From: an uncultured Anaerolineales bacterium
Lineage (GTDB): Bacteria > Chloroflexota > Anaerolineae > Anaerolineales > Villigracilaceae
Length of the DNA stretch: 6,718 bases
Reading direction: 5' to 3'
Assembly: GCA_937928015.1 (NCBI GenBank)
Contig: CALFXA010000237.1
Span: 1-6,718 of the forward strand
Within the stretch, counting starts at the first letter, position 1; every line of letters starts with the position of its first letter. Under the pieces are notes generated by a model that worked only from the letters and a program-made list of their open reading frames with translations, searched no databases and was not told the DNA's origin. Positions 6,712-6,718 of the stretch are shown in pieces. Position numbers and translations under genes: made by a program.

Positions 6712-6718
6712 GTTTAAC

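Overview
The window is GC-rich bacterial DNA, and every convincing gene lies on the + strand. It suggests an Anaerolineae-like member of the Chloroflexota. The basis is the overall style: a fused CydD-CydC transporter, a short Rho with no large N-terminal insertion, a membrane-anchored LysM/M23 protein, a monofunctional BirA, and extended -10 promoters of the form TGnTAyAAT. This is an inference from general resemblance; no marker gene in the window fixes the taxonomy.

Layout. (1) 3-2897: the C-terminal ~964 residues of a single-chain CydDC ABC transporter, cut by the left edge of the window and closed by a strong intrinsic terminator at 2900-2936. (2) 2937-3168: an intergenic leader with an extended -10 promoter (2951-2979), a roughly 180-nt 5' UTR and a hairpin (3109-3131) ahead of rho. 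(3) 3169-4440: rho, followed after only 3 bases by 4444-5562, a LysM-LysM-M23 envelope peptidase. A terminator at 5574-5611 ends this pair. (4) 5613-6392: birA (biotin-protein ligase), whose start codon sits directly against that terminator with no Shine-Dalgarno sequence. (5) 6417-6665: a small single-pass membrane protein with its own extended -10 promoter overlapping the birA stop codon and a good Shine-Dalgarno sequence, closed by a terminator at 6679-6711.

The genes do not form an obvious single pathway. CydDC supports cytochrome bd assembly. Rho is the global transcription terminator. The M23 protein acts on, or regulates cutting of, the cell wall. BirA activates biotin-dependent carboxylases. 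The likely units are cydDC (promoter outside the window), rho-M23 (possibly with birA by read-through), and the small membrane gene. I see no mobile element, CRISPR array, tRNA, rRNA or clearly new biological system. The points most worth a second look are the rho leader, the terminator/birA junction, and the repeat-like linker that joins the two halves of CydDC.
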